The notes beneath the pieces are model-generated. The model did not search any database, had not been told where the DNA came from, and worked only from the letters and a program-made list of their open reading frames with translations. 64,000 nucleotides of DNA, from contig NZ_JAMBOB010000005.1 of assembly GCF_023715415.1 (NCBI RefSeq), positions 186,001-250,000 of the forward strand, given 5' to 3'. A program made the translations under genes and the position numbers. This document shows positions 32,883-43,563 of the stretch, piece by piece; positions within the stretch are counted from its first letter, which is position 1; each line of letters starts with the position of its first letter. The DNA comes from Neobacillus niacini (GTDB taxonomy: Bacteria > Bacillota > Bacilli > Bacillales > Cytobacillaceae).

Positions 32883-33914
32883 ATGAAAAAACGGGAACGA
32901 GCGAAACGGAAAGACAATATTATATTCCTTCCCGGATTCGAAAAGAGATTGACGGATAAGGGTCTTGAGAGCCTGCAAAATAAAAGGTATCAAGAAGCCA
33001 TCACCCTGCTGGAAGAGGCAAAGGAGCATGACTCTGAAAATAGTGATATTTTAATCGGTCTCGTGCTTGCATACTTTGAAGCAGGTGCCTATATAAAAGC
33101 CAGAGAACTAGCAAACGAAATGCTGCTAAAAGGTATTGGCGACTATTTTCATATGGTTGATTTGTACCTGACCATTTTAATACAGCTGCATGAATACCAG
33201 GAGATTGTCTTGACGATTGAAGCACTATTTGAAGAAAAGGAGATACCACCAGAAAGACATGATCATTTCCTGACCATCCTCCAATTCAGCAGACGGATGG
33301 CAGATAACGACAATCAGCAGGAGCCAATAGAAGAAATAATAGAAGAAGATAACCATCCAAAGGAAATTAATCTTTCATCCTTAAAAAATCTAAATGAGCA
33401 AATGCTTGCGATTTCCAATTTGGCAGAAAAGAATATCCGTCCCTACATGGACGAAATCAAAGAATATCTAAACTCAGATGCTGGCCACCCCTTTCTAAAA
33501 ACCATGCTCCTATCCCTATTAAAAGAACAGGAATATGATAAAGAAATTGTGGTTAAAAAGTTTAGTGAGGATCAAAGTATTATACCTACTGAACTTCCAG
33601 ATATCCAATTACAGCCAAGAATGAAAGAAATAGAATATTTACTAGAAAAAAGATTGGAACATAGTGACCCCTATCTTTTTGAAAATATCAAAGGAATGGT
33701 AGAACGGATTTTTTTCATCAGCTATCCATTTGAGTTCACACCTGAAGAGACGGAAGCCTGGGCAGGTGCTTTTCACTTACTGGTGCTTGATTATCTCGGA
33801 ATGGAAACTGATTTAAGAGATATAGCAAATGAATACGAGATTTCGCAAGAAAAACTAGAACAGGCACTTGTAAAAATAAGAGAATTAGAAGAAATTTCTT
33901 ATCCCAATATATAG
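32883..33914 (+). CDS. ysoA: TPR-repeat protein YsoA
   Basis: The 343-residue soluble protein has TPR-like helical repeats in residues about 20-150 (LESLQNKRYQEAITLLEEAKE, split here; YIKARELANEMLLKG). A second helical domain follows (about 180-340), with an acidic linker around residue 145. Position between the tRNA and tig matches ysoA of Bacillus subtilis. Its function is not established; TPR domains usually bind protein partners. The start is ATG 32883, close behind a moderate ribosome binding site (GAGGGCGG). Confidence 0.85.
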   Translation: MKKRERAKRKDNIIFLPGFEKRLTDKGLESLQNKRYQEAITLLEEAKEHDSENSDILIGLVLAYFEAGAYIKARELANEMLLKGIGDYFHMVDLYLTILIQLHEYQEIVLTIEALFEEKEIPPERHDHFLTILQFSRRMADNDNQQEPIEEIIEEDNHPKEINLSSLKNLNEQMLAISNLAEKNIRPYMDEIKEYLNSDAGHPFLKTMLLSLLKEQEYDKEIVVKKFSEDQSIIPTELPDIQLQPRMKEIEYLLEKRLEHSDPYLFENIKGMVERIFFISYPFEFTPEETEAWAGAFHLLVLDYLGMETDLRDIANEYEISQEKLEQALVKIRELEEISYPNI

Positions 33915-33923
33915 GTAACTTTG

Positions 33924-33951
33924 TTGAAAGTAAAAAATCCTGTGTTATAAT
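33924..33951 (+). promoter_or_regulatory. Promoter of tig
   Basis: TTGAAA (33924-33929), 16 bases, TATAAT (33946-33951). It lies 114 bases upstream of the tig start codon. Confidence 0.7.
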
Positions 33952-34065
33952 ATAAGGGTTGCATTGTGTAAAAACTATCTTTTACATAAAAAAAGTGGAT
34001 GAATTCATTATCCTGTCAATTTCGTTACGAATGAAATGATAATAGATTGTTGGAGGGAAAATAGT

Positions 34066-35343
34066 ATGACAGTAAAATGGGAAAAGTTAGAAGGAAACAC
34101 TGGTGTACTTACTGTTGAAGTAAGTGCTGAAAAAGTAAATGAAGGCTTAACTGCAGCTTTTAATAAAGTTGTTAAGACTGTAAATGTACCTGGCTTCCGT
34201 AAAGGAAAAATGCCTCGTCAAATGTTTGAAAAGCGTTTTGGCGTAGAATCACTTTATCAAGATGCATTAGATATTCTTCTTCCAGAAGCATACGGTAATG
34301 CGATTGACGAAGCAGGCATCGACCCAATCGACCGTCCAGATATCGATATCGAACAAATGGAAAAAGGTAAAGAACTTATCTTCAAAGCGACTGTACAAGT
34401 TAAGCCTGAAGTAACATTAGGCGAGTACAAAGGACTAGAAGTAGAAGAGTTCGACACAACTGTAACAGACGAAGATGTAGCAAAAGAATTAGAAACTCTT
34501 CAAAACCGTCAAGCTGAGCTTGTAGTGAAAGAAGAAGGTACTGCTGAACTTGGCGATACTGTTGTTCTTGACTTTGAAGGATTCGTTGATGGTGAAGCAT
34601 TCGAAGGCGGAAAAGCTGAAAATCATTCACTTGAATTAGGTTCTGGCTCATTCATTCCAGGATTTGAAGAGCAGTTAGTAGGATTAGCTACTGGCGAATC
34701 TAAAGATGTAGAAGTATCTTTCCCAGAAGAATACCATGCAGCTGAACTTGCAGGTAAGCCAGCAGTATTCAAAGTAACGATTCATGAAATTAAAGGAAAA
34801 GAACTTCCTGCATTAGATGATGAGTTTGCGAAAGATGTGGATGATGAAGTTGAAACATTAGACGCATTAAAAGAAAAAATCAGAACTCGTTTAGAAGATA
34901 GCAAGAAGCACGAAGCTGAGCACCACCTACGTGATTCAGTAGTTGAAAAAGCTGCAGAAAATGCACAAGTTGAAATTCCAGAAGTAATGGTTACAAACGA
35001 AGTAAACCGTATGCTTCAAGAATTTGAACAACGTTTACAAATGCAAGGGATGAACCTTGAGCTTTACTTCCAATTCTCAGGTCAAGATGAGAATGCATTA
35101 CGCGCGCAAATGAATGAAGAAGCTGTAAACCGTGTTCGCGTTGCTTTAACTCTTGAAGCAATTGCAAAAGCAGAAAACATTGAAGCTACTGACGAAGATG
35201 TTAATGCTGAGCTTGAAAAAATGGCTGGCATGTACAACATGACAGTTGAAAACATTAAGCAAGCACTTGGCGGCCTAGAAGGAATCAAAGGCGATCTTCA
35301 AAAGCAAAAAGCGGTTGAATTCTTAATAGAAAATAAAAAATAA
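34066..35343 (+). CDS. tig: Trigger factor
   Basis: The start ATG 34066 follows TGGAGGG and gives [20 protein letters not shown], the usual N-terminus. The 425-residue ribosome-bound chaperone has its three domains: the ribosome-binding tail with [11 protein letters not shown] (near 45), the FKBP-like prolyl isomerase domain (about 150-245: [20 protein letters not shown]), and the helical C-terminal domain. It protects nascent chains as they leave the ribosome. Codon use is strongly biased towards common codons, as expected for an abundant protein. It precedes clpX, as in other bacilli. Confidence 0.97.
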   Translation: MTVKWEKLEGNTGVLTVEVSAEKVNEGLTAAFNKVVKTVNVPGFRKGKMPRQMFEKRFGVESLYQDALDILLPEAYGNAIDEAGIDPIDRPDIDIEQMEKGKELIFKATVQVKPEVTLGEYKGLEVEEFDTTVTDEDVAKELETLQNRQAELVVKEEGTAELGDTVVLDFEGFVDGEAFEGGKAENHSLELGSGSFIPGFEEQLVGLATGESKDVEVSFPEEYHAAELAGKPAVFKVTIHEIKGKELPALDDEFAKDVDDEVETLDALKEKIRTRLEDSKKHEAEHHLRDSVVEKAAENAQVEIPEVMVTNEVNRMLQEFEQRLQMQGMNLELYFQFSGQDENALRAQMNEEAVNRVRVALTLEAIAKAENIEATDEDVNAELEKMAGMYNMTVENIKQALGGLEGIKGDLQKQKAVEFLIENKK

Positions 35344-35361
35344 TAACGATTGTTAAAACAT

Positions 35362-35388
35362 GGCACGATTTTATCGTGCCTGTTTTTA
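35362..35388 (+). terminator. Terminator of tig
   Basis: GGCACGA (35362-35368) pairs perfectly with TCGTGCC (35374-35380), then TGTTTTT. The remaining bases to clpX hold a possible extended -10 (TGTTACAAT, 35634-35642) but no gene. Confidence 0.75.
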
Positions 35389-35742
35389 TACATTTTTTCA
35401 ATTACATATTATAATAAGGACAGGGAAACCTTTTTAACAAGCATACAAATGCTTGCAGGAAAAACAGAATTACATAGCGAATTAAGTAAAACCGGCTTTA
35501 TAGAAGATTTAATTTAAGAAAAAGTGGTTATGCTTAATGGGTACATAGGAATTATTTAAAGGGCGTCCAAACAAAAATGCGCTGCCGTAAAAACATAGTT
35601 GAAAAGCTTTTTATTACCTGTCCGTTAGGTCCATGTGTTACAATGCAATACATACCACTGAATAGTTTCGAAAAAAACGGATTTTTGTTTGTGTTACGCA
35701 ACTTTAAATAGGGTTATAACACGTTCTCAAGGGGTGAAAGAA

Positions 35743-37002
35743 TTGTTTAAATTTAATGATGAAAAAGGCCAATTAAAGTGTTCATTCTGTGGAAAGACAC
35801 AAGACCAAGTTCGTAAATTGGTCGCAGGACCAGGTGTATATATATGTGACGAGTGTATTGAGCTTTGCACAGAAATCGTTGAAGAAGAGCTTGGAACAGA
35901 AGAGGAAGTAGAATTTAAAGACGTTCCTAAGCCAAAAGAAATTTGTGAGATTCTTGATGATTACGTCATTGGTCAAGATCAAGCAAAGAAATCGCTATCG
36001 GTTGCGGTATATAATCATTACAAGCGTATCAATTCTAACAGTAAGATTGATGATGTTGAGCTCTCTAAGAGTAATATCGCTATGATTGGACCAACGGGTA
36101 GTGGTAAAACGTTACTAGCACAGACATTAGCACGTATTCTGAATGTGCCGTTTGCAATTGCGGATGCAACGTCCTTAACGGAAGCTGGTTATGTTGGGGA
36201 AGACGTTGAAAATATTCTTTTAAAATTGATTCAAGCTGCTGATTACGATGTGGAAAAAGCTGAAAAGGGTATTATTTATATTGATGAAATTGATAAAATT
36301 GCCCGTAAATCAGAAAATCCATCTATCACAAGAGATGTGTCTGGTGAAGGTGTACAACAAGCATTATTGAAAATTCTAGAAGGTACGGTTGCGAGCGTTC
36401 CACCTCAAGGCGGACGTAAACATCCACACCAAGAATTTATCCAAATCGATACCACCAATATCTTATTTATTTGCGGTGGAGCATTTGATGGAATCGAACC
36501 AATTATTAAGCGCCGCTTAGGTCAAAAGGTTATTGGTTTTGGTTCTGATATGAAGCAGCTGGAAATTACGCAAAAAGAGCTTCTTTCTAAAGTATTACCT
36601 GAGGATTTACTCCGCTTCGGGTTAATTCCTGAATTCATCGGTCGTCTGCCTGTTATTGCAAGTCTTGAGCAGTTAGATGAGTCTGCATTAATTGAAATCT
36701 TAACGAAGCCTAAGAATGCATTAGTTAAGCAATATCAAAAAATGCTTGAAATCGATGAGGTAGAATTGGAATTCGAGGAAGGTGCACTTAGCGAAATTGC
36801 GAAGAAAGCGATTGAACGCAAAACAGGTGCCCGCGGATTACGTTCTATTATTGAAGGAATCATGCTGGACGTTATGTTTGATTTACCTTCTCGTGATGAT
36901 ATCCAGAAATGTATCATTACCAAAGAAACCGTTATCGACAACAGTCTTCCGAAGCTTGTCCTAGAGGATGGAACCGTTGTAGCAGAAGAGAAATCTGCTT
37001 AA
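35743..37002 (+). CDS. clpX: ClpX, ATPase subunit of the Clp protease
   Basis: The start TTG 35743 after AGGGGTGA gives [18 protein letters not shown]; the upstream extension is not protein-like. The 419-residue AAA+ unfoldase has the N-terminal zinc finger (CSFC and CDEC). It has Walker A GPTGSGKT and Walker [11 protein letters not shown]. It also has the ClpP-binding loop region around IGFGSD, the sensor motif GRLPV and the C-terminal TGARGLRSI. It feeds proteins to ClpP. Confidence 0.97.
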   Translation: MFKFNDEKGQLKCSFCGKTQDQVRKLVAGPGVYICDECIELCTEIVEEELGTEEEVEFKDVPKPKEICEILDDYVIGQDQAKKSLSVAVYNHYKRINSNSKIDDVELSKSNIAMIGPTGSGKTLLAQTLARILNVPFAIADATSLTEAGYVGEDVENILLKLIQAADYDVEKAEKGIIYIDEIDKIARKSENPSITRDVSGEGVQQALLKILEGTVASVPPQGGRKHPHQEFIQIDTTNILFICGGAFDGIEPIIKRRLGQKVIGFGSDMKQLEITQKELLSKVLPEDLLRFGLIPEFIGRLPVIASLEQLDESALIEILTKPKNALVKQYQKMLEIDEVELEFEEGALSEIAKKAIERKTGARGLRSIIEGIMLDVMFDLPSRDDIQKCIITKETVIDNSLPKLVLEDGTVVAEEKSA

Positions 37003-37040
37003 TCAAAAGTAATACATGAGACCGTGGTTATAAAATTTTG

Positions 37041-37080
37041 CAGAGATAATTCACAATTGAGTTATCTCTGCTTTTTTTTG
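37041..37080 (+). terminator. Terminator of clpX
   Basis: CAGAGATAA (37041-37049) pairs perfectly with TTATCTCTG (37062-37070), followed by a run of Ts. Confidence 0.8.
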
Positions 37081-37140
37081 TTGTGCTCTTTTAATTCAAT
37101 AAAAAAACGACATCTCACTGTCGTCTTTTAAAGGAAAAAC

Positions 37141-37614
37141 TTAATTTCTTTCTCTTGCGCGCTGTGTATCTCGAATATTCTTTTGCACCGTTATCGCTGC
37201 AAATAAACTAAGAACAAATGACATACCATAAAAGCCTTTTTCGCTTAAATCTATACTGCCGGCGTTGTATAAACCGATGCCCATTAATGAAATAGAGACA
37301 ATCAGTGCTAACCAACTTATACCATAATAAATATTCGTAACCGGTATTCCCTCATCTTTATCTCTAACCGCTTTTTGTAAAGATACCGCAGCATAAAGTC
37401 CAAATATTAAAACTGCAAAGTAATATCCTTTTTCGTTCAATTGCATGGCTGCGTTAAATAAGCCTATGAAATACGCCGAAACCCCTATTAATAGCGCTGC
37501 CCATGAAGCCCCTATGAAAGCTGGAGTTGGTTCTCCCTCTTTCCTTTCTACTTTTATCTTTCTTGGTTCATTTTGTTTTCCTTTATCTAATAAAACTTCA
37601 TTTTCATTAGACAT
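37141..37614 (-). CDS. YiaA/YiaB-like inner membrane protein
   Basis: The 157-residue protein has a charged N-terminal 30 residues, then two copies of the YiaAB two-helix unit. These are FIGASWAALLIGVSAYFIGLF with LNEKGYYFAVLIFGL, and ISWLALIVSISLMGIGLYNA with LSEKGFYGM. Each unit ends in a conserved K-x-(V/I)RD motif (LQKAVRDKD, VQKNIRDTQ). It sits in the cytoplasmic membrane and its function is unknown. It is inserted between clpX and lonB on the opposite strand, which is not the Bacillus subtilis order. Confidence 0.8.
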   Translation of the reverse strand: MSNENEVLLDKGKQNEPRKIKVERKEGEPTPAFIGASWAALLIGVSAYFIGLFNAAMQLNEKGYYFAVLIFGLYAAVSLQKAVRDKDEGIPVTNIYYGISWLALIVSISLMGIGLYNAGSIDLSEKGFYGMSFVLSLFAAITVQKNIRDTQRARERN

Positions 37615-37896
37615 GAATGTTTCGCCCCCAGCTTCTTTTTTCTAATAGAAATGGAGCACAGATAAACGGGAGTGCTCCGCATAAATCTATTATATAGAAT
37701 TTTCTCACAAAGAATAGATAAATTTTTCCTTATTTTACAATTAGAATTTTCCACCTGCAATTATTGCATAGTCTTTTTTTTATAAAATTATACCTTCCAC
37801 TGGAAACAGTTTCTTACAATTTGTGGTTTATTCCACCAACATGCAGGAAATACTTATTAATATCTATTGAGTATTCTTGTAGCAGGAGGGAAAAGT

Positions 37897-39564
37897 ATGA
37901 GTTGGACGGGGATTGCCTTATTTGTACAGCTGTTTTTTGGAATCATTATTGGGCTGTATTTCTGGAATTTGCTAAGAAACCAACGGACACAAAAGGTTTC
38001 CATTGATCGGGAATCCCGTAAGGAAATGGAACAGCTTCGAAAAATGAGATCAATTTCTTTAACAGAACCATTAGCTGAAAAAGTACGCCCTACAAGCTTT
38101 GAAGATATTGTTGGACAAGAAGATGGAATAAAGTCATTAAAAGCAGCTTTATGTGGTCCAAATCCTCAGCATGTTATTATATATGGACCACCAGGGGTAG
38201 GGAAAACTGCTGCCGCTCGATTAGTTCTAGAGGAAGCAAAAAAAGTTCAAAAATCACCTTTTAAACAAACCTCTGTTTTTATTGAATTGGACGCAACCAC
38301 AGCTCGATTTGATGAAAGAGGCATTGCCGACCCCTTAATTGGCTCTGTTCATGATCCGATTTATCAGGGTGCAGGTGCGATGGGACAGGCAGGAATTCCT
38401 CAGCCAAAGCAAGGTGCCGTAACAAACGCCCATGGTGGTGTACTATTTATTGATGAGATTGGTGAGCTGCATCCGATTCAAATGAACAAGTTATTGAAGG
38501 TGCTAGAGGATCGGAAGGTTTTCCTTGAAAGTGCCTATTATCACGAAGAAAACACACAAATTCCGACTCATATCCATGATATTTTTAAGAATGGACTGCC
38601 GGCAGACTTTCGTTTGATTGGTGCAACAACTAGGACTCCAAGTGAAATACCGCCAGCCATTCGGTCACGCTGTATGGAGGTATTCTTTAGAGATTTAACA
38701 CAGGAAGAAATCATTGAAGTCGGAAAAAAAGCAGCTGAAAAAGTGAAACTGGACATTAGTGAAGATGGATTAGAGATATTATCTACATATGCAAGAAATG
38801 GCCGGGAAGCCGTAAATATGATTCAAATTTCTGCTGGGCTGGCAATTACCGATGAGCGAGAATATATCAAAGACGAAGATTTAGAATGGGTTGCTCATTC
38901 CAGTCAGCTGTCACCTAGAATGGAAAGAAAAATCAATGACGATTCAAGGATTGGTCTGGTGAATGGATTAGCTGTGTATGGTCCGAATACAGGGGCCTTG
39001 CTTGAAATCGAGGTAACGGTTATCCCAGCGAAGGATAAAGGAACTATCAACATTACAGGAATCGTTGATGAAGAAAGTATTGGCGGACAAGGTAAATCCA
39101 TCCGTAGAAAAAGTATGGCACGTGGATCGATTGAAAATGTTATTACCGTTCTAAGGTCAATGGGTGTTCCAGCAGGAGATTTTGATATTCATGTTAATTT
39201 CCCAGGCGGGGTACCGATTGATGGACCGTCGGCGGGTATAGCAATGGCAACGGGTATTTATTCTGCCATCTACAAAACCCCGATTGATAACAAAGTGGCG
39301 ATGACGGGAGAAATTAGCATTCATGGCAATGTGAAGCCAATCGGCGGGGTATACCCTAAAGTAAAGGCAGCACAAAAAGCGGGAGCGACAACCGTTATCA
39401 TTCCAGAGGAAAATATGCAATCGATTTTAAATGAAATAAAGGGAATCAGAATTGTGCCTGTTACCCATTTAAGTGAAGTGTTTGACATTGCACTTGTCAG
39501 CAATCTCGCACATAAAGAGGTTATTCCAGCTTCTATAGAACTTTCTAAAAAAGAATCCATTTAA
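37897..39564 (+). CDS. lonB: LonB, Lon-type protease of the forespore
   Basis: The start ATG 37897 is behind GCAGGAGGG. The 555-residue protein has one N-terminal membrane helix (FVQLFFGIIIGLYFW) and an AAA+ domain with Walker [14 protein letters not shown] and Walker B LFIDEIGELH. A C-terminal Lon protease domain carries the catalytic serine in DGPSAGIAMATG and a lysine downstream. In Bacillus subtilis lonB is transcribed in the forespore. Position directly before lonA is conserved. No obvious damage. Confidence 0.95.
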   Translation: MSWTGIALFVQLFFGIIIGLYFWNLLRNQRTQKVSIDRESRKEMEQLRKMRSISLTEPLAEKVRPTSFEDIVGQEDGIKSLKAALCGPNPQHVIIYGPPGVGKTAAARLVLEEAKKVQKSPFKQTSVFIELDATTARFDERGIADPLIGSVHDPIYQGAGAMGQAGIPQPKQGAVTNAHGGVLFIDEIGELHPIQMNKLLKVLEDRKVFLESAYYHEENTQIPTHIHDIFKNGLPADFRLIGATTRTPSEIPPAIRSRCMEVFFRDLTQEEIIEVGKKAAEKVKLDISEDGLEILSTYARNGREAVNMIQISAGLAITDEREYIKDEDLEWVAHSSQLSPRMERKINDDSRIGLVNGLAVYGPNTGALLEIEVTVIPAKDKGTINITGIVDEESIGGQGKSIRRKSMARGSIENVITVLRSMGVPAGDFDIHVNFPGGVPIDGPSAGIAMATGIYSAIYKTPIDNKVAMTGEISIHGNVKPIGGVYPKVKAAQKAGATTVIIPEENMQSILNEIKGIRIVPVTHLSEVFDIALVSNLAHKEVIPASIELSKKESI

Positions 39565-39569
39565 CAGAT

Positions 39570-39603
39570 AACACTTCGGTTGTCCTAACCGAAGTGTTTT
39601 TTA
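39570..39603 (+). terminator. Terminator of lonB
   Basis: AACACTTCGGTT (39570-39581) pairs perfectly with AACCGAAGTGTT (39587-39598), followed by Ts. Confidence 0.85.
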
Positions 39604-39781
39604 TAAGCAAAGGACGAAAGAAATCGTCCTCATTGGGGAAAATTAATAATATATTGACAAACTTAATTTGTGACTTTCGTAATATTAGACACATATTTGC
39701 AAATGAGATAGAATTGTACAAAGACGATTTCTGCTTATTTTAGCGGGAAAGATTGATTTATGCATGTGGAGGTGCAATTTA

Positions 39782-42106
39782 ATGGCGAAAGATAGAGAAT
39801 TGATCGTCCCCCTCCTGCCGCTTCGAGGGTTGCTTGTATATCCGACTATGGTCCTTCATTTAGATGTTGGACGTGAAAGATCGGTTGAAGCTCTTGAAAA
39901 AGCGATGGTAGATGACCATTTGATTTTTTTAACTACACAAAAGGATATAGCAATAGACGATCCCTCTGAAGAGGATTTATACCAAATTGGGACCTTAACG
40001 AAGGTTAAACAAATGCTAAAGCTTCCGAATGGCACTATCAGGGTATTGGTTGAGGGGCTTAACAGAGCAAGAATAGAATCCTTTCATGATGAGGAAGAAT
40101 ATTATGCTGTCAGCATTGTGACATATGAGGAGTCTACAACGAAGGATGTTGAAGATCAGGCATTAATGAGAACAATGCTTGAGTATTTCGAGCAATACAT
40201 AAAGTTATCTAAAAAGATTTCAGCCGAAACCTATGCTTCTGTTGTAGATATCGAAGAACCAGGAAGAATGGCAGATATTATCTCTTCCCATTTACCAATC
40301 AAGCTGAAGGAAAAACAAGAAATACTTGAAACAATCGATATTAAAGCACGTATGAATATGGTTATCGATACGATTCAAAATGAAAAAGAAGTCCTAAATC
40401 TTGAAAAGAAGATTGGGCAGCGTGTCAAACGTTCCATGGAAAGGACGCAAAAGGAATATTACCTGCGTGAACAAATGAAGGCTATCCAGAAGGAATTAGG
40501 CGATAAAGAAGGAAAGACAGGCGAAATCGCCGATTTAACGGAAAAAATAAACAAAGCGGGCATGCCTGAACATGTACAGAAGACAGCATTGAAAGAGCTT
40601 GACCGCTATGAGAAAGTGCCTTCAAGTTCAGCTGAAAGTGCTGTGATTCGAAACTATATTGAATGGCTGATTACGATTCCATGGTCGAAGAAAACAAATG
40701 ATGATATTGACATTCTTCGTGCCGAAAAAATTCTCAATCAGGACCATTTTGGACTTGAAAAAGTAAAGGAACGTGTCTTGGAATTTTTATCCGTTCAAAA
40801 ACTAACGAATTCCTTAAAAGGACCTATTCTTTGTCTAGCTGGACCTCCAGGAGTAGGGAAAACAAGCTTAGCACGCTCCATTGCCAATTCATTAAATCGT
40901 AATTTTGTCCGTGTGTCCCTTGGCGGAGTGCGTGATGAATCTGAAATTCGCGGTCATCGAAGAACCTATGTAGGTGCGATGCCTGGTCGAATTATTCAAG
41001 GTATGAAAAAAGCGGGTACCATTAATCCTGTATTCTTATTAGATGAGATAGATAAGATGTCGAGCGACTTCCGGGGAGATCCATCTTCCGCAATGCTTGA
41101 GGTGTTGGATCCAGAACAAAACCATAATTTTAGCGATCATTATATCGAAGAGACATACGACCTTTCCAAGGTTATGTTTATAGCAACTGCTAATAACCTG
41201 TCAACAATTCCAGGACCGCTACTAGACAGAATGGAAATTATCACGATTGCTGGTTATACGGAAATCGAAAAAGTTCATATCACAAGAGATCATTTGCTGC
41301 CAAAGCAAATTAAAGAAAATGGACTTACAAAAGGCATCCTTCAAGTCCGCGATGATGCGATTCTTAAGGCAGTCAGGTATTATACCCGTGAAGCAGGGGT
41401 CCGGAGTCTTGAACGACAAATGGCCACTATCTGTCGGAAAACAGCCAAAATCGTGGTATCAGGTGAGAAAAAGCGCGTCATCGTAACGGAAAAGAATGTC
41501 GAGGAGTTCCTAGGTAAACCTAGATTCCGCTATGGTCAAGCGGAGACAGAGGATCAAATCGGGGTTGCGACTGGTCTAGCCTATACAACCGTTGGTGGAG
41601 ATACACTGCAAATCGAAGTATCTTTATCTCCAGGTAAAGGAAGACTTGTCTTGACAGGAAAACTAGGGGACGTTATGAAAGAATCCGCCCAGGCTGCTTT
41701 CAGTTATATCCGTTCTAAAGCGGGCGAGCTTGGTATCGAAGAAGATTTCCATGAAAAATATGATGTTCACATTCATGTCCCAGAAGGTGCTGTACCGAAG
41801 GATGGTCCGTCTGCAGGGATTACAATGGCGACAGCTCTTGTTTCGGCACTTACAGGCAGAGCAATTCGCCGTGAAGTGGGCATGACAGGAGAAATTACGC
41901 TAAGAGGACGTGTACTTCCAATTGGCGGCTTAAAAGAAAAAACACTCAGTGCTCATAGAGCAGGGTTAACAAAGGTCATTCTTCCGAAGGATAATGAAAT
42001 AGATATAGATGACATCCCAGAAAGTGTTAGAAATGAAATAGAGTTTGTGCTTGTTTCGCATGTCGATGAAGTACTAAGGCATGCACTAGTAGAAGGTGGA
42101 TTGTAA
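39782..42106 (+). CDS. lonA: LonA, ATP-dependent protease La
   Basis: The start ATG 39782 follows GGAGGTG. The 774-residue protein has the N-terminal substrate domain ([22 protein letters not shown]). A coiled-coil linker follows, then an AAA+ domain with [13 protein letters not shown] and FLLDEIDKM. The protease domain has the catalytic serine in [12 protein letters not shown] and the lysine region [14 protein letters not shown]. It degrades misfolded and regulatory proteins. The length equals that of the Bacillus subtilis enzyme. The next gene, ysxC, starts at the base after its stop codon. Confidence 0.97.
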   Translation: MAKDRELIVPLLPLRGLLVYPTMVLHLDVGRERSVEALEKAMVDDHLIFLTTQKDIAIDDPSEEDLYQIGTLTKVKQMLKLPNGTIRVLVEGLNRARIESFHDEEEYYAVSIVTYEESTTKDVEDQALMRTMLEYFEQYIKLSKKISAETYASVVDIEEPGRMADIISSHLPIKLKEKQEILETIDIKARMNMVIDTIQNEKEVLNLEKKIGQRVKRSMERTQKEYYLREQMKAIQKELGDKEGKTGEIADLTEKINKAGMPEHVQKTALKELDRYEKVPSSSAESAVIRNYIEWLITIPWSKKTNDDIDILRAEKILNQDHFGLEKVKERVLEFLSVQKLTNSLKGPILCLAGPPGVGKTSLARSIANSLNRNFVRVSLGGVRDESEIRGHRRTYVGAMPGRIIQGMKKAGTINPVFLLDEIDKMSSDFRGDPSSAMLEVLDPEQNHNFSDHYIEETYDLSKVMFIATANNLSTIPGPLLDRMEIITIAGYTEIEKVHITRDHLLPKQIKENGLTKGILQVRDDAILKAVRYYTREAGVRSLERQMATICRKTAKIVVSGEKKRVIVTEKNVEEFLGKPRFRYGQAETEDQIGVATGLAYTTVGGDTLQIEVSLSPGKGRLVLTGKLGDVMKESAQAAFSYIRSKAGELGIEEDFHEKYDVHIHVPEGAVPKDGPSAGITMATALVSALTGRAIRREVGMTGEITLRGRVLPIGGLKEKTLSAHRAGLTKVILPKDNEIDIDDIPESVRNEIEFVLVSHVDEVLRHALVEGGL

Positions 42107-42688
42107 ATGAAAGTAGTTAGTTCCGATATCGTCATCAGTGCCGTAAGGCCAGCACAGTACCCAGAAACAGATTTACCTGAATTTGCATTAGCAGGACGCT
42201 CTAATGTGGGTAAGTCTTCCTTTATCAATAAAATGCTTAACAGAAAAGGCTTAGCGAGAATTTCTTCTAAGCCGGGTAAAACGCAAACCCTAAACTTTTA
42301 TCTAATTAACGAAATTCTTCACTTTGTCGATGTTCCTGGTTATGGATATGCCAAAGTATCTAAATCGGAGCGGGCAGCCTGGGGGAAAATGATTGAAACG
42401 TATTTTACCTCCCGTGAGCAATTAAGAGCAGCAGTTTTGATTGTTGACTTACGGCATCCGCCAACACAGGATGATGTGATGATGTATGATTTCCTCAAGC
42501 ATTATGATATTCCTTGTGTTGTTATAGCGACGAAGGCAGATAAAATCCCAAGAGGGAAATGGCAAAAATATTTAAAGGTCACAAAAGAAACACTCGATAT
42601 AGATGAAAATGACCATATCGTTCTGTTCTCATCGGAAACCGGTGAAGGCAAAGATAAGGCATGGTCCATTTTACAGAGTTATATGTAA
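42107..42688 (+). CDS. ysxC: Ribosome biogenesis GTPase YsxC (EngB)
   Basis: The 193-residue P-loop GTPase has G1 [11 protein letters not shown]3 [11 protein letters not shown]4 ATKADK and G5 FSSETGEG. It is needed for assembly of the large ribosomal subunit. The start codon directly abuts the lonA stop, which implies translational coupling. A bidirectional terminator follows. Confidence 0.96.
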   Translation: MKVVSSDIVISAVRPAQYPETDLPEFALAGRSNVGKSSFINKMLNRKGLARISSKPGKTQTLNFYLINEILHFVDVPGYGYAKVSKSERAAWGKMIETYFTSREQLRAAVLIVDLRHPPTQDDVMMYDFLKHYDIPCVVIATKADKIPRGKWQKYLKVTKETLDIDENDHIVLFSSETGEGKDKAWSILQSYM

Positions 42689-42693
42689 GAAAA

Positions 42694-42722
42694 AAACGTC
42701 AGGCTCTCTGCCTGACGTTTAT
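42694..42722. terminator. Bidirectional terminator after ysxC
   Basis: AACGTCAGGC and GCCTGACGTT pair perfectly around TCTCT. A or T runs flank both sides, so it can end ysxC and the convergent gene at 42719. Confidence 0.8.
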
Positions 42723-43207
42723 TTTTTCTTTCGAAAAAGAAAGTAAACCCCTATCAAAATAATGATTGCAGGCCAAAACTTCCACGCAATACTTAGGCCA
42801 TTTTGAAGAAATCCAAGATATTCTGAAACTTTATCGTAAAATAATAGCAATAATGCCAATACTAAAAAGAGAAAGGCTTGAAACAAACCATTATTTGTCT
42901 TTTGAAAACGAAGAAAGAAGCCAATGGATATAAACAATACAAGCATACCAATCGTGTTGTTGGGCCAGAATACAATCTTGCCGGCAAAATGATAATGAAG
43001 ACCGAACCCAGCAAGGATGACTCCTGGCAGAATAGCTTCATGGTCCTTTGCAGAATATCCCTGTCCTAAAAAAGCGACGCCAACTATAATAAGAAGCGTT
43101 GGCCATGAATACAATGTCTGTAGAGCCGTAAATCCAGACTGTTGTAAGAAAAGATAGGCCCCAAAGCCTATAAGAATAATTCCAGGGAAAATGCGCTGAT
43201 TCTTCAT
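42719..43207 (-). CDS. LiaI-like membrane protein
   Basis: I start at ATG 43207, behind GGAAGTGG on the minus strand; the frame extends 20 codons further without support. The 162-residue protein is made of repeated hydrophobic helices of the LiaI-LiaF-like type (RIFPGIILIGFGAYLFLQQ, LLIIVGVAFLGQG, FWPAIIILIGVYFLF). It ends in RKKK. Proteins of this kind often respond to envelope stress; its role here is not known. It is not part of the Bacillus subtilis gene order. Confidence 0.65.
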   Translation of the reverse strand: MKNQRIFPGIILIGFGAYLFLQQSGFTALQTLYSWPTLLIIVGVAFLGQGYSAKDHEAILPGVILAGFGLHYHFAGKIVFWPNNTIGMLVLFISIGFFLRFQKTNNGLFQAFLFLVLALLLLFYDKVSEYLGFLQNGLSIAWKFWPAIIILIGVYFLFRKKK

Positions 43208-43314
43208 TTTAACACCACTTCCAGTAAGGTATACTTGAATAACTTTCATTTTTTTGGTACTGTACATAAGGATGATATATTTATTTATTACTTAAACTTT
43301 TTTCCTATATATTA

Positions 43315-43440
43315 GGCTAGCTGCAGCGCCTAGAGGCTCGGGGTCATAAGCCAATCTGTCGAGAAGGTTAAAGAGCAACCTTCACGCCAGCTCGTCTTAT
43401 GCCTGTCGCCTCTGGACAAGGCGCCTCCGCTTTTTATAGT
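43315..43440. repeat. Dispersed multi-hairpin repeat upstream of hemA
   Basis: The roughly 125-base segment contains nested complementary blocks: GCGCCTAGAGGC with GCCTCTGGACAAGGCGC, TCATAAG with CTTATG, AAGGTT with AACCTT. Such GC-richer, gene-free palindromic elements are dispersed through many Bacillus genomes, as I recall. A second element of a different type lies at 47.5 kb. Confidence 0.6.
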
Positions 43441-43497
43441 AACATATGTTTCGTTTTCTGTTCACATTTTTCGGGGAAATAGTGAAAAAACCCGTGT

Positions 43498-43503
43498 TAT
43501 AAT
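43498..43503 (+). promoter_or_regulatory. Probable extended -10 of the hem operon
   Basis: TGTTATAAT ends at 43503 and is a good extended -10 element, 60 bases before hemA. No matching -35 is evident. Confidence 0.45.
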
Positions 43504-43563
43504 CAGACTAGTTAATAATGTAAAAGTAGTTCTTGTATTACTTATTGGGGGTGTTGTAACAAA

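Noticed and set aside
43495..43530. PerR box at the hemA promoter
   Set aside because: TTATAAT is followed by sequence matching the second half of the PerR consensus only poorly (about three of seven).
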